A DNA stretch of 64,000 nucleotides from Lachnospiraceae bacterium NK4A179 (GCA_000421045.1 ATWC01000001.1:124001-188000); one strand, 5' to 3'. Positions 52,125 to 62,065 are shown, counted from the first letter of the stretch. The notes: generated by a model from the letters alone, not told the origin. Made by a program: numbers and translations.

Positions 52125-53048
52125 TCAGCCTTTAATACTAACCTTGCCGTCAGGATATTTATTTAACAGCCTTTCTAGTATCTCTTTCTGGCTTTCATTA
52201 AAAGCCTCAGGAACACTTTCCGGAAACTCAAGTCGCACTGCACGGAGCAGCTGCGTATGTTTTCCTTTATACGGATGCCCGCCGTATTTCTTATCCCCTG
52301 CAATGGGATGTCCGATAGAAGACAGATGAGCTCTGATCTGATGCGATTTGCCGCTTATGATCTCTACTTCCAGTTCGGTATAGCCCTGCAGTTCCTTAAC
52401 CGGCCGGTAAACTGTTTTGATAAAATGAGCTTCATCTCCGGACCGTTTAATGCTTACCTTATTTGTCACTTCATCCTTATACAGATAGCCCTCAAGCGTT
52501 CCGGGCTTATCGATCCTTCCTTCACAGACAGCACTGTAGAATTTCCTGACACAATGTTTCTTTATGCATTCATCAAAAAATCTGCTTCCTGCATAGGTCT
52601 TCGCGCACATGATGAGACCGGACGTGTTACGGTCAAGACGGTTGCATACGGAAGGCTTATATACGCCTGAATCACCATATAAACTCCTCAGACAGTCATT
52701 GACCGAAGCGTCTCCGCTCCCATCACTCTGGCTGAGCATTCCGGACGGTTTATCAAGTATGAGTATATCATCGTCTTCATAAACAACAGGTAGACGCTTA
52801 ACACTTTCATTTACAGCTTTTTCCCGTCCTGCCGTCATCGCAGCATAGGTCTCATCCGAAAAGAATATCTTTATCACATCGCCTTCGCCAAGCAGTTCGC
52901 TGCCTTCTGCCTTTTTGCCGTTAAGGACGATATTCTTTTTTCTGAGCATCTTATAAATAAAGCCCGAAGACGCAGCCGGCATAAGTTTTTTCAGATACTT
53001 ATCCAGGCGTCCGCAGGCATCGCTTTTGTTTATCGTTATCTCTTTCAT
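52125..53048 (-). CDS. RluA-family pseudouridine synthase with S4 domain
   Basis: 307 residues from MKEITINKSD. S4 RNA-binding domain (about 12-62) and catalytic motif VCNRLDRNTSGLIMCAK with Asp139, followed by SGKSHQIRAHLSSIGHPIAGDKKYGG. This is the RluC/RluD type acting on large-subunit rRNA; the target position cannot be told. The longer start at 53096 would overlap the upstream gene by 42 bp and is less likely. Codes directly before the DUF6311-like protein. Confidence 0.93.
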   Translation of the reverse strand: MKEITINKSDACGRLDKYLKKLMPAASSGFIYKMLRKKNIVLNGKKAEGSELLGEGDVIKIFFSDETYAAMTAGREKAVNESVKRLPVVYEDDDILILDKPSGMLSQSDGSGDASVNDCLRSLYGDSGVYKPSVCNRLDRNTSGLIMCAKTYAGSRFFDECIKKHCVRKFYSAVCEGRIDKPGTLEGYLYKDEVTNKVSIKRSGDEAHFIKTVYRPVKELQGYTELEVEIISGKSHQIRAHLSSIGHPIAGDKKYGGHPYKGKHTQLLRAVRLEFPESVPEAFNESQKEILERLLNKYPDGKVSIKG

Positions 53049-53053
53049 GATCT

Positions 53054-53602
53054 TTACAGTGAAATATCCAAAAGAAGATTCATAAGTTCCGAGCACCTGC
53101 CGCCTTCATTATGATCTTCATGATTTTCTGCCGCACGGAGAAACTTATCATCCTCTTTAAAAAATTTTATGCTCATATCCGAAAGTCCGGCCTGCTTCAT
53201 CTGCTTCATAACATGTTCTTCAGCAAGCTTCACATCGGATTTCTGATCGTTCAAAAATATGACTGCTCCTTTGTCGGATACAACAGCCGCTCCAACAGGA
53301 AACGATCTGTCATATCCGGTAAAATACAGATCAAAAAGTACATCATTCCTGTCTTTTAATTTTTCCACTATTTTGTTGCTGCAGCTGAATTTCACCGCCT
53401 TTGAAAAAACTATCGATGAAGTGAGATATCTTACGGCGGGAAGCATTCCCAGCACAGCTGCAACGGTAAGCACATTATACTTAGAACCGTTTATGATAAG
53501 CCCTGCAAGCAGTATCCCAAACGATATGGCAAAAAGAACGAAAGTAATGATATACTCACGCCTGCATCTGTATTTAAGATTTCCTGCTTCACCTTTTTTC
53601 AA
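53054..53602 (-). CDS. Hypothetical protein with two membrane helices, TTG start
   Basis: 182 residues. After a basic N-terminus two adjacent helices (about 15-34 and 41-60) form a hairpin; residues 65-182 form a cytoplasmic alpha/beta domain with FDLYFTGYDRSFPVGAAVVSDKGAVIFLN. No family recognised. The start codon is TTG with AAGG five bases and AGGAGA further upstream. Its stop is 5 bp before the chosen RluA start, so the genes are coupled. Confidence 0.65.
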   Translation of the reverse strand: MKKGEAGNLKYRCRREYIITFVLFAISFGILLAGLIINGSKYNVLTVAAVLGMLPAVRYLTSSIVFSKAVKFSCSNKIVEKLKDRNDVLFDLYFTGYDRSFPVGAAVVSDKGAVIFLNDQKSDVKLAEEHVMKQMKQAGLSDMSIKFFKEDDKFLRAAENHEDHNEGGRCSELMNLLLDISL

Positions 53603-53639
53603 AACAACCTTATCTCCTATCGGCAGCTCTTTGCATGAA

Positions 53640-53671
53640 ACAGGCAGGGAACTTAAAAATCCCCTGCCTGT
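53640..53671 (-). terminator. Stem-loop between the coiled-coil gene and the TTG-start gene
   Basis: Perfect 10-bp arms ACAGGCAGGG / CCCTGCCTGT with a 12-nt loop; the minus-strand tail is only TTCATG, so it is a weak terminator or a processing site. Confidence 0.5.
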
Positions 53672-53700
53672 CAGAATTATTGTTTATGAACTAAATACTG

Positions 53701-54375
53701 TTATTCCTGCTCTTCCACAGGTGCTTCTGCTTCCTGCGGTATTTCAGGCTCAGCCTCTTCGGCTGTGTTATTAACAGAGTCAAGATTCATCCTGATCTCT
53801 TCGGCAGATTTATTGAGAGACTCAAGCAGATGATTTGAATTTCTGGTAGTCTCATTCACACAATCTGCAATGATATTCTGAAGATTTGAAAGAGTCTCTG
53901 TAAGATATGCCTGAAAACCCGAATAAGCCTGATCCTCATATGCATAAGCCTGTGCATATATTTCTTCAGCTTCCTTCTGGGCATCAGCAATAATACGCTC
54001 TGCATGGACTCTTGCATCATTGATGAGAGCTTCGGCATTCTCATTTGCTCTCTGACTGATCTCGGATTCCGAGAGCATTTCATTCATCTTCTGAGCAAGT
54101 TCCTCGCGCATCTCCTGACTCTCTTCAAGAGCTTCCTTACGGATCTTTGCTGCTTCGTCCCTTGCGTCACTTAATATTTCATCCTTCTTGGCATATACTT
54201 CAGCATATCCCTTAACTTCCTCAGGAGTATTCTTTCTAAGATCCTGAACAAGATCCATAAGTTCATCCCTGTCAACCTTGATCAGTTCGGGGTGTATAAT
54301 GCCGGCTTTCGATGAATTGACAAGCTCCTCAATGTCATCGATGGTCTTCATTATCTTAAGTTTAGGCTTTGCCAT
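53701..54375 (-). CDS. Coiled-coil protein encoded with coaD
   Basis: 224 residues. After IDDIEELVNSSKAGIIHPELIKVDRDELMDLVQDL (DivIVA-like in spacing, but not clearly that family), residues about 60-150 are continuous heptad-rich coiled coil with many Glu/Ala/Lys, then a helical part and a very acidic tail (AEEAEPEIPQEAEAPVEEQ). No membrane segment. The start overlaps the coaD end by 14 bp, with GGAGCC in front. Small coiled-coil genes follow coaD in other Lachnospiraceae; a division-site or envelope scaffold is a guess. Confidence 0.7.
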   Translation of the reverse strand: MAKPKLKIMKTIDDIEELVNSSKAGIIHPELIKVDRDELMDLVQDLRKNTPEEVKGYAEVYAKKDEILSDARDEAAKIRKEALEESQEMREELAQKMNEMLSESEISQRANENAEALINDARVHAERIIADAQKEAEEIYAQAYAYEDQAYSGFQAYLTETLSNLQNIIADCVNETTRNSNHLLESLNKSAEEIRMNLDSVNNTAEEAEPEIPQEAEAPVEEQE

Positions 54376-54862
54376 GAAAGGCTCCTTTCATCTTCTCCCT
54401 GATGAGCGGTATCTCAAACTCAGGTACAAACTGAGAGAGATCACCGTCAAAAGCGGCGATTTCTTTTACAGATGAAGAACTCAGGTAAGAGTACGCAAGA
54501 CTTGTAGTAAGAAAGACGGTATCTACATCGTCATTCGAAAGCTTTCTGTTGGTCTGCGCAGTCTGAAGCTCATACTCAAAATCAGTAATGGCACGCAGCC
54601 CTCTGATAATGACATGAACGCCCTGCTCTCTGCAATAATCAACGAGCAGACCGTTAAAAGAATCGATCTTTACATTCTTAAGTCCCCCCGTTGCTTCGGT
54701 AAGTATTTTAACACGTTCATCTGTTGAAAACAACGGAGATTTTGCAGTGTTGTCAAGTACACTGACTGTAAGTTCATCAAACATCCTTGCTGCTCTTTTG
54801 ATCACATCAAGATGTCCGAAAGTCATGGGATCAAAACTCCCCGGATAAATTGCCCTTTTCAC
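54362..54862 (-). CDS. coaD: Phosphopantetheine adenylyltransferase
   Basis: 166 residues. YPGSFDPMTFGHLDVI carries the TxGH motif (Thr14, His17), and the second signature SSSSVKE is present. Transfers AMP to 4'-phosphopantetheine in coenzyme A synthesis. It follows rsmD by 30 bp, the usual pairing in Firmicutes. Confidence 0.98.
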   Translation of the reverse strand: MKRAIYPGSFDPMTFGHLDVIKRAARMFDELTVSVLDNTAKSPLFSTDERVKILTEATGGLKNVKIDSFNGLLVDYCREQGVHVIIRGLRAITDFEYELQTAQTNRKLSNDDVDTVFLTTSLAYSYLSSSSVKEIAAFDGDLSQFVPEFEIPLIREKMKGAFHGKA

Positions 54863-54892
54863 GATAAAGCCTTTCTTTGATACTAAGCCTGT

Positions 54893-55444
54893 TTAACTAT
54901 GCTTTTTTAGAAAAACATGTTTGTTGGTCTTGTAAACTTTCTCCTTGATGATAACAAATCCAAGGTCTGTTGCAAAGGAAAAATCCCGGTTCTTTTCTTC
55001 TTCTATAACGATCAGAGTATCTGCAGTCACAGCTTTAGACTTTGCAGCTGCCGCAAGTATCTGTTCATCTGTTCCTTTTCCATACGGCGGATCTGCAAAG
55101 ATGATATCGGCAGCTTCTCTAATGCCGTAGCTTACTGCTGTGACAGCATCCTGCTTAAGCACCACGCTCTTATCAAGAAAGCCTGTATGTTTCAGATTAT
55201 CTTCAACACACTTTACCGCCGATGCATCATTCTCAATGAAATAGGCTTTATCTGCACCACGGCTTAATGCCTCTATCCCTATCTGTCCGCTGCCTGCGCA
55301 AAGATCTACAAATACAGCACCCGGCACATCATTCTGAAGGACATTGAATAATGTTTCCTTTATACGATCCGTGGTGGGCCTGGTATTCATCCCGGCAGGA
55401 GTCTTTAACAATAAGCTTCTGGCACTTCCGGCAATAACTCGCAT
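54893..55444 (-). CDS. rsmD: 16S rRNA (guanine966-N2)-methyltransferase RsmD
   Basis: 183 residues. N-terminal RVIAGSARSLLLKTPAG and RPTTDRIKETLFNVL, SAM motif VDLCAGSGQIGIEALSRGA and catalytic FADPPYGKGT are all present. Methylates G966 of 16S rRNA during 30S assembly. Starts 3 bp after the parC-like gene. Confidence 0.97.
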   Translation of the reverse strand: MRVIAGSARSLLLKTPAGMNTRPTTDRIKETLFNVLQNDVPGAVFVDLCAGSGQIGIEALSRGADKAYFIENDASAVKCVEDNLKHTGFLDKSVVLKQDAVTAVSYGIREAADIIFADPPYGKGTDEQILAAAAKSKAVTADTLIVIEEEKNRDFSFATDLGFVIIKEKVYKTNKHVFLKKHS

Positions 55445-55447
55445 GTT

Positions 55448-57691
55448 TTATTTTATCCTTGATCCTTTCCCGTCACGTCCGGCTTCCTTGAGACTGTGAA
55501 GATCTATATGTCTGTCGTGGAATTCAACTATGTGCTTTTCCTCTGATGCATTACCAAAAAAGGCTGCTTCAAGCTCATCGCCTGCGCCAAGTTTCATCCC
55601 GCGCACTCCGACTGCCGCCTTCTTCTTCTCGGGTATCTCGCCTGCAGCGATCTTTAACAGGAAGCCCTTCTTTGATCCCATGGCAAGATATGTGCCCTCA
55701 CCGAGGACTGATACAGCTATAAGTTTATCACCATCATTCAGTTTTGTGGCTGCAACAGTTCTCTTTGCCACATCGAATTCGGAACCGTCCACCAGCTTGA
55801 TCATACTCTGCGTCGAAACAAAGATCAGTTTCTTTGAAACGATTTCATCCCTGTTCATGACGGCAACTACAGCTTCATCCTTTGAATCAAAACCGCTTAT
55901 GTTATCGATAGGCTGTCCCTTATCACGGAATTTGCCGTAAGGAAGATCCATAACTCTGAATGAGTGCAGATTTCCCTTGTCGGAGAAAACACAGAGTCTG
56001 CCTGTATTCACACAGGGAACTATCCATTCATTCTCAGTTTCTGCAGCTTCTCTGTTTCTCTCAAAGGTAGGAACATCTATCACGCGGCAGTATCCGAAGC
56101 GGTCCATAAGGAATACCATTTCCATTTCCTCGATCGGCTTCTCTACAACGACTGCTTCTTCAACATTATCAATCTCGGTACGACGTTTCCTGGAGAACTG
56201 TTTCTTTATATCATCAAGTTCCCTAACGATCTCGGCCGCCATCGAATCCTTGTTATCAAGAAGATCCTCATACCTGTAGATATTGGCCGTTGTCTGTTCG
56301 TACTGCTTCTGCAGTGCCTCTATCTCAAGGCCGATGAGTCTGTACAGGCGAAGCTCAAGTATGGCATCTGCCTGACGCTCGGTGAAATGCAGCATTTCGG
56401 CCATTATCTTTGATTCCCTGGCCTTGAACTTTATACCATCTGTTTTACCTTCAACAAGGCAGGCCTTGGCCTGTGCGCGATCACGTGATCCTCTCAGTAT
56501 CTCTATTATAAGGTCAATGACATTGCATGCCTTTATCAGACCTTCCTGAACTTCTTTCTTTTCTTTTTCCTTACGCAGGAGTGTTGTAAACTTTCTTCTG
56601 TTGGTCTCAAAAACAAAATCAACATTGTATTTGATCGCCTGCTTAAGGGAAAGTGTTTCCGGTCTTCCGTCCGCGATGGCGAGCATGTTTACGCCGAAAG
56701 TATCTTCAAGCCTCGTCTTTTTGTAAAGAAGATTTTTAAAATTCTCAACATCCGCATCCTTCTTAAGCTCAATGACAATGCGTATGCCTTCCTTCGAAGA
56801 CTGATTGGAGATATCGACTATATCAGTTGTTTTTCTTGTTTCCTGAAGAGCGGCAACGTCCGTAAGGAACTTGGCTATACCGGCTCCTATCATCGTATAG
56901 GGGATCTCGGTTATGACAATGAGCTTGTGTCCGCCCTTTGCATCCTCAACTTCTACTTTTCCGCGGATCTTTACTTTACCAACACCGCTTTTATAGATTT
57001 CCGGAAGCTCATCTTTATTTGTGATGATGCCTCCAGTCGGGAAATCAGGCCCTTTGATATACTTCATAAGGCCTTCGTCTGTTATGTTGTTATTCTTGAT
57101 ATATGCCTTTGTTGCATCCACTACCTCGCCAAGATTATGAGGCGGGATATTGGTAGCCATACCTACGGCTATACCTTCAGAACCGTTAACAAGAAGGTTT
57201 GAGAATTTGGCCGGAAGAACCGACGGCTCTTTTTCGGTCTCATCAAAGTTTGGAATAAAATCAACAACATCTTTGTCCAGATCGGCAAGCAGATCCTCTT
57301 CAGCGATCTTGGTAAGCCTTGCCTCCGTATATCGCATCGCAGCAGCACCGTCACCTTCGATATTTCCGAAGTTTCCGTGGCCGTCAACCAATGCAAGCCC
57401 TTTCTTGAAATCCTGGCTCATTACTACCAGTGCATCATAGATGGATGAATCTCCGTGGGGATGATATTTACCCATGGTATCACCGACTATCCTGGCACTC
57501 TTTCTGTAAGCACCGTCATAATGGATACCCAGCTCATGCATATCATATAAGGTTCTGCGCTGGACAGGCTTAAGTCCGTCGCGCACATCCGGAAGAGCTC
57601 TTGATACTATAACGCTCATCGCATAGTCGATATACGACTTCTGCATCACGTCAGAATAATATGTATTTATAATTCGTTCCTGCTGTTTCAT
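55448..57691 (-). CDS. parC: Type IIA topoisomerase subunit A (ParC-like)
   Basis: 747 residues. Active-site Tyr121 in AAAMRYTEARL, QRDR with Ser82 and Asp86 (HPHGDSSIYD) in the drug-sensitive form. The C-terminal beta-pinwheel lacks a recognisable GyrA box (QRRGGKG) and the protein is about 100 residues shorter than GyrA, both favouring topoisomerase IV. The call between parC and gyrA remains inferential. AGGAGCAG precedes ATG. Pairs with parE 38 bp upstream. Confidence 0.88.
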   Translation of the reverse strand: MKQQERIINTYYSDVMQKSYIDYAMSVIVSRALPDVRDGLKPVQRRTLYDMHELGIHYDGAYRKSARIVGDTMGKYHPHGDSSIYDALVVMSQDFKKGLALVDGHGNFGNIEGDGAAAMRYTEARLTKIAEEDLLADLDKDVVDFIPNFDETEKEPSVLPAKFSNLLVNGSEGIAVGMATNIPPHNLGEVVDATKAYIKNNNITDEGLMKYIKGPDFPTGGIITNKDELPEIYKSGVGKVKIRGKVEVEDAKGGHKLIVITEIPYTMIGAGIAKFLTDVAALQETRKTTDIVDISNQSSKEGIRIVIELKKDADVENFKNLLYKKTRLEDTFGVNMLAIADGRPETLSLKQAIKYNVDFVFETNRRKFTTLLRKEKEKKEVQEGLIKACNVIDLIIEILRGSRDRAQAKACLVEGKTDGIKFKARESKIMAEMLHFTERQADAILELRLYRLIGLEIEALQKQYEQTTANIYRYEDLLDNKDSMAAEIVRELDDIKKQFSRKRRTEIDNVEEAVVVEKPIEEMEMVFLMDRFGYCRVIDVPTFERNREAAETENEWIVPCVNTGRLCVFSDKGNLHSFRVMDLPYGKFRDKGQPIDNISGFDSKDEAVVAVMNRDEIVSKKLIFVSTQSMIKLVDGSEFDVAKRTVAATKLNDGDKLIAVSVLGEGTYLAMGSKKGFLLKIAAGEIPEKKKAAVGVRGMKLGAGDELEAAFFGNASEEKHIVEFHDRHIDLHSLKEAGRDGKGSRIK

Positions 57692-57729
57692 AAACTGCTC
57701 CTGTATATCATTCCTGTCTGCGATGCCTT

Positions 57730-59661
57730 TCAGACATCAAGCAGAGCATCCTTTGCATTTTCGTGAATAAACTCACGGCGGGGTGCAACATCCGTGCCCA
57801 TAAGAAGTTCCGTTGTGCTTGATGCGATCATGGGATCATCGATGCTGACCGCTTTAAGCATCCTGCGTTCCGGATCGAGAGTCGTTTCCCAGAGCTGCTC
57901 GGGATCCATCTCACCAAGACCTTTATATCGCTGCAATGTAAAAGGTCCCTTGTGCTCCTTACGGTAACGGGCAAGCGCCGCATCATCGTAAAGGTATTCT
58001 TCCTTACCCTTTGAAGGCATTGCCTTGTAAAGCGGAGGCATTGCTATATATACATGCCCCTCGCTTATCAGTTCAGGCATGAAGCGGTAGAACAAAGTAA
58101 GAAGCAGTGTGCATATATGAGCACCGTCCACATCGGCATCGGCCATGATGATTATCTTGTCATAACGAAGCTTTGTAATATCAAAATCATTGCCATACCC
58201 TTCAGAGAATCCGCAGCCGAAAGCATTTATCATGGTCTTTATCTCGGCATTTGCAAGCACCTTATCGATCGAAGCCTTCTCGACATTAAGAATCTTACCT
58301 CTGATTGGAAGTATAGCCTGGAATTCCCTGTTTCTTGCTGTCTTTGCAGATCCGCCCGCAGAATCACCTTCGACTATGAAGATCTCACATTTGGAAGCAT
58401 CCTTCGAGCCGCAGTTGGCAAGCTTTCCGTTGGAATCAAAAGAGTATTTCTGCTTTGTAAGAAGATTGGTCTTGGCCTTTTCTTCTGTTTTCCTGATCTT
58501 TGCTGCCTTTTCCGCACAGCCTATCACGGCCTTCAGTGCATCAAGGTTTCTGTCGAAGTAATGGACCGCCTCATCGCCGGTAACCTTGCTGACAGCCTTT
58601 GCCGCATCCTGGTTATCAAGCTTTGTCTTGGTCTGACCTTCAAAACGCGGGTCATGATGCTTGATGCTGACCACTGCGGTCATGCCGTTCCTGACATCAG
58701 GGCCGGTAAAATTCGAATCTTTATCCTTCAGTATTCCCAGCTGCCTTGCATAACTGTTAATTACAGTTGTGAACATGGTCTTGAAACCGGTTATGTGAGT
58801 ACCGCCTTCGGAGTTGTAGATATTATTACAGAAGCCAAGGACCGTTTCGCGGAATTCGTTCACATACTGAAAAGCAACCTCAACCTCCACATCTTCAGCT
58901 TCGCCTTTGTAATAGACCACTTCATGCACAGTCTCGGCACCGTTATTCAAAGCCTTTACAAAACCTATGATCCCCTCAGGCTCATGAAAAACGACCTGAT
59001 CAGGCTCTTCACCGCGCAGATCGCAGAATTCTATGGTAAGCTCAGGATTCAGGTAAGCTGTCTCATGAAGCCTGGTCTTTACATCTTCAGCCTTGAATAC
59101 GGTCTTTTCAAATATTGTGCCATCAGGAATGAAATTAACCTTTGTACCGGTCTGGCGTGTGTTGCCAACCTCAGGGAGTAGGCCGCCTACAAGTTTGGTT
59201 ATCGGCTTTCCCCTTTCATACTCATCCTCATATATATGGCCGTTCCTTTTGATGGTCACTTTCATATGATCGGAAAGTGCATTGACTACCGAGGAACCTA
59301 CACCATGAAGACCTCCGCTCGTCTTATATGCTGAATTATCAAACTTACCGCCGGCATGGAGAGTCGTAAAAATAACACGCTCGGCAGATACACCCTTCGC
59401 ATGCATCTCAACAGGCATACCACGGCCGTTATCTTCAACAGTCGCCGATCCGTCCTTTTCAAGTGTAACCTTAATATGATCGCAGCAGCCGGCAAGATGC
59501 TCATCCACAGAGTTATCAACTATCTCATAGATCAGATGGTTGAGACCCTTTGTACTGGTTGAACCGATATACATTCCCGGTCGTTCACGAACCGGCTCGA
59601 GACCTTCAAGTACTACTATATTTTCCGCTCCATAATCCTGAGCATTATCAGCTGGTGACAT
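57730..59661 (-). CDS. parE: Type IIA topoisomerase subunit B (ParE-like)
   Basis: 643 residues from MSPADNAQDYG, with GGAGGTTTAT in front (a longer frame start at 59694 runs over that site). GHKL ATPase motifs EIVDNSVDEHLAG and DNGRGMPVEMH, GLHGVGSSVVNAL; TOPRIM EGDSAGGSAKTARNREFQAILPIRGK and DADVDGAHI; C-terminal QRYKGLGEMDPEQLWETT. With the ParC-like subunit it forms a decatenating topoisomerase. Confidence 0.9.
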   Translation of the reverse strand: MSPADNAQDYGAENIVVLEGLEPVRERPGMYIGSTSTKGLNHLIYEIVDNSVDEHLAGCCDHIKVTLEKDGSATVEDNGRGMPVEMHAKGVSAERVIFTTLHAGGKFDNSAYKTSGGLHGVGSSVVNALSDHMKVTIKRNGHIYEDEYERGKPITKLVGGLLPEVGNTRQTGTKVNFIPDGTIFEKTVFKAEDVKTRLHETAYLNPELTIEFCDLRGEEPDQVVFHEPEGIIGFVKALNNGAETVHEVVYYKGEAEDVEVEVAFQYVNEFRETVLGFCNNIYNSEGGTHITGFKTMFTTVINSYARQLGILKDKDSNFTGPDVRNGMTAVVSIKHHDPRFEGQTKTKLDNQDAAKAVSKVTGDEAVHYFDRNLDALKAVIGCAEKAAKIRKTEEKAKTNLLTKQKYSFDSNGKLANCGSKDASKCEIFIVEGDSAGGSAKTARNREFQAILPIRGKILNVEKASIDKVLANAEIKTMINAFGCGFSEGYGNDFDITKLRYDKIIIMADADVDGAHICTLLLTLFYRFMPELISEGHVYIAMPPLYKAMPSKGKEEYLYDDAALARYRKEHKGPFTLQRYKGLGEMDPEQLWETTLDPERRMLKAVSIDDPMIASSTTELLMGTDVAPRREFIHENAKDALLDV

Positions 59662-59730
59662 ATAAACCTCCAAAAAACTAATAGAACTTAACATAAGAAA
59701 ATTACGTCTACCTGCCCGCAGACAGGCGTC

Positions 59731-59760
59731 ATTATAACATCAAATCTGCATAAAAAACAA
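59731..59760 (-). promoter_or_regulatory. Candidate promoter of parE-parC
   Basis: Minus-strand TTGTTT (59755-59760), 18 bp, perfect TATAAT (59731-59736). The -35 overlaps the T-tail of the recG terminator. Confidence 0.52.
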
Positions 59761-59800
59761 GATGCAGAGCTGCGGCATAAGGTGCAGTACTGCATCTTGT
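59752..59800 (-). terminator. Two-tier terminator after recG
   Basis: Outer arms ACAAGATGCAG / CTGCATCTTGT (59757-59767, 59790-59800), inner CTGC/GCAG, and T6 following on the minus strand, 75 bp past the recG stop. Confidence 0.87.
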
Positions 59801-59874
59801 GAACCCAAGACGATTATAGAACATTTGTTCTGTGATTTCAAGTGTGATCTACACACAAAATCTACAGGCAAAAT

Positions 59875-61995
59875 TTACAGACAGATTCCATGAAAATCCG
59901 TAAAGCTCAGATCTTCTTTTTGCTTAAGTGCCTCTTTCAGATCATTAAGAGCCTCAGGATCGTCATTAAGAATATGTTCAAGAACCGATCTGGTTCTCTT
60001 TAAAAGTTCGGCATCTTCATAGATATCGGCGATCTTGAAATACGGAAGGCCGGACTGTCTGAGGCCGAAGAAGTCACCCGGGCCTCTGAGCTTCAGATCC
60101 TCTTCAGCTATTTTGAATCCGTCATTTGTTGTTTTTAAGACATTCAATCGTTCCTTCGAATGCTTGCTCATATCATTCATTGGTGCACCTGTCATAAAAA
60201 TACAATATGACTGTTTACTGCCTCTGCCAATACGCCCGCGAAGCTGATGAAGCGCTGAAAGCCCAAATCTTTCAGCATTTTCGATGAGCATTATAGTTGC
60301 ATTAGGTACATTCACTCCCACCTCGACAACTGTTGTTGATACAAGCACATCCGTTTCATGAGCCGCAAAACGCTCCATTATCTCATTCTTTTCTTTTGGC
60401 TTCATACGACCATGCAGCGCCTCTATCCTTATATCCGAAGGAAGCTTCTCTTTAAGTTCCTCCGTATAATCAGTCACATTCTGAAGAATGGTTTCAGCGC
60501 CTGGATTACCGCTTTGCTGCAGATCAAAAAAAGCATCCTCATCGTTGCTCTCTACCATAGGACAGATGATATAGGCCTGTTCGCCGTCCCTGACATGCTT
60601 TACTATCATCTGATATGCCTTTTGGCGATAAGTAGGATCAACAACTGCATTTTTTCGCTCGATACGGTCTCCCGGAAGCTCATCGATAACAGAAACATCC
60701 ATATCACCATATAATATAAGTCCGAGTGTCCTGGGTATAGGAGTGGCGCTCATGACAAATGTGTGTGGTGACGATCCCTTGGTTACGGCTTTCATTCTCT
60801 GACCTACACCGAAACGGTGCTGCTCATCAGTTACGACCAGAGCCAGTTTCTTAAATTCCACGTCATCCTGTATAAGCGCATGTGTGCCTATTATAAGATT
60901 AATATCCCCTGAAGCAAGCCCTGCCTTAACTTTCTTTTTTTCCGAAGCTTTAAGCGAACCGGTAAGAAGCCCCGGTCTGAATGGAAGAGAATATGCTTCC
61001 GTCATCTGTACTATATCCTTATAATGCTGGGCGGCAAGTACTTCAGTAGGAGCCATTATAAGAGCCTGATAACCGTTAGAAACAGCAGCAAGAGCCGCGG
61101 CAAAAGCTATAACTGTCTTGCCGCTGCCCACGTCTCCCTGTATCAGCCTGTTGGCTGCATAGCCTGAAGTGATATCCCGTTCAATATCAGATAATGCCCT
61201 GCTCTGGGCACCTGTAAGTTCGTAAGGAAGTTTACCTATAAAGCGGTCTACAGCCCCGTCATCCTTGAAAGAATACTCAGAAGTTTCCTTTTCTGTCCCA
61301 TTCTTTAAAAAATGCATTCTTGAGAAAAACAGGAAAAACTCATCAAAAGCCAGTCGTTTTCTCGCTGAATAAACGTCCTCCATGGAATCGGGCATATGCA
61401 TCTTATATATAGCTTCGGAAACAGCGATAAGTCTCTCACTTTTTTTTGTTTCCTCCGGAAGATAATCCTTAAGATCATACGTGAGCGGAAGCACTGCATG
61501 TACCGCCTTTTCAACCACGCTTCCCGGAAGATCCCTGTTTACCGGATATACCGCATTTATTTTTCCTTTTAAACATTCATAATCCTCTTTTGACAGGACT
61601 TTAGGCTGGCTCATCATGAGCTCACTGCCCCGTTTTGTTACATTCCCTTTCAGGATCACATGTCTGCCCTGTGGAAAATTCTTTTTAAGATATGGCATCC
61701 CGAATATATAAACCCTGATGCGTCCTGTGGTATCACCTGCATAAAATGAAAGAAATGATCGGCCGCTCTTTCTAAATACATTCGGAGCACCAAGTACTGT
61801 CACATCCACAACCGCTATACCGTTATGAGCAGATTCCTTAAGTGCTGAAATCCTGCTTATTTCAGGCATCACTGAATAAGACCTGGGAAAATAATGCAGC
61901 AGATCATTAGCATTATATATCCCGGTCTTATTAAACTTTTCGGCGGTCTTTTCTCCGATTCCTTTGATTTTCTCTATGGGATCAAATAAATTCAT
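59875..61995 (-). CDS. recG: ATP-dependent DNA helicase RecG
   Basis: 706 residues. N-terminal wedge/OB domain (about 1-170), superfamily 2 helicase with GDVGSGKT (287-294), DEQH (390-393) in VVTDEQHRFGVGQRM, MSATPIPRTL, VSTTVVEVGVNVPNATIM and QLRGRIGRGSKQSYCIF, plus the C-terminal TRG region. It regresses stalled forks and processes Holliday junctions. It lacks an obvious ribosome site: only TAAGTC precedes the ATG. Its start follows the pilin-operon terminator by 17 bp with no clear own promoter. Confidence 0.97.
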   Translation of the reverse strand: MNLFDPIEKIKGIGEKTAEKFNKTGIYNANDLLHYFPRSYSVMPEISRISALKESAHNGIAVVDVTVLGAPNVFRKSGRSFLSFYAGDTTGRIRVYIFGMPYLKKNFPQGRHVILKGNVTKRGSELMMSQPKVLSKEDYECLKGKINAVYPVNRDLPGSVVEKAVHAVLPLTYDLKDYLPEETKKSERLIAVSEAIYKMHMPDSMEDVYSARKRLAFDEFFLFFSRMHFLKNGTEKETSEYSFKDDGAVDRFIGKLPYELTGAQSRALSDIERDITSGYAANRLIQGDVGSGKTVIAFAAALAAVSNGYQALIMAPTEVLAAQHYKDIVQMTEAYSLPFRPGLLTGSLKASEKKKVKAGLASGDINLIIGTHALIQDDVEFKKLALVVTDEQHRFGVGQRMKAVTKGSSPHTFVMSATPIPRTLGLILYGDMDVSVIDELPGDRIERKNAVVDPTYRQKAYQMIVKHVRDGEQAYIICPMVESNDEDAFFDLQQSGNPGAETILQNVTDYTEELKEKLPSDIRIEALHGRMKPKEKNEIMERFAAHETDVLVSTTVVEVGVNVPNATIMLIENAERFGLSALHQLRGRIGRGSKQSYCIFMTGAPMNDMSKHSKERLNVLKTTNDGFKIAEEDLKLRGPGDFFGLRQSGLPYFKIADIYEDAELLKRTRSVLEHILNDDPEALNDLKEALKQKEDLSFTDFHGICL

Positions 61996-62012
61996 GACTT
62001 AAAGTATTTCAT

Positions 62013-62042
62013 AAAAACAGCCTCCTGTAAACAGGAGGCTGT
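62013..62042 (-). terminator. Terminator after the pilin-like genes
   Basis: Perfect 11-bp arms ACAGCCTCCTG / CAGGAGGCTGT with a 4-nt loop; T5 follows on the minus strand, then recG begins 17 bp later. Confidence 0.85.
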
Positions 62043-62065
62043 TATAAAACAATTACTATATTTAT

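Noticed and set aside
58054-59181. 375-codon plus-strand frame
   Set aside because: Antisense to parE; the encoded sequence has no domain and the frame comes from the strong codon bias of parE. No ribosome site or promoter.
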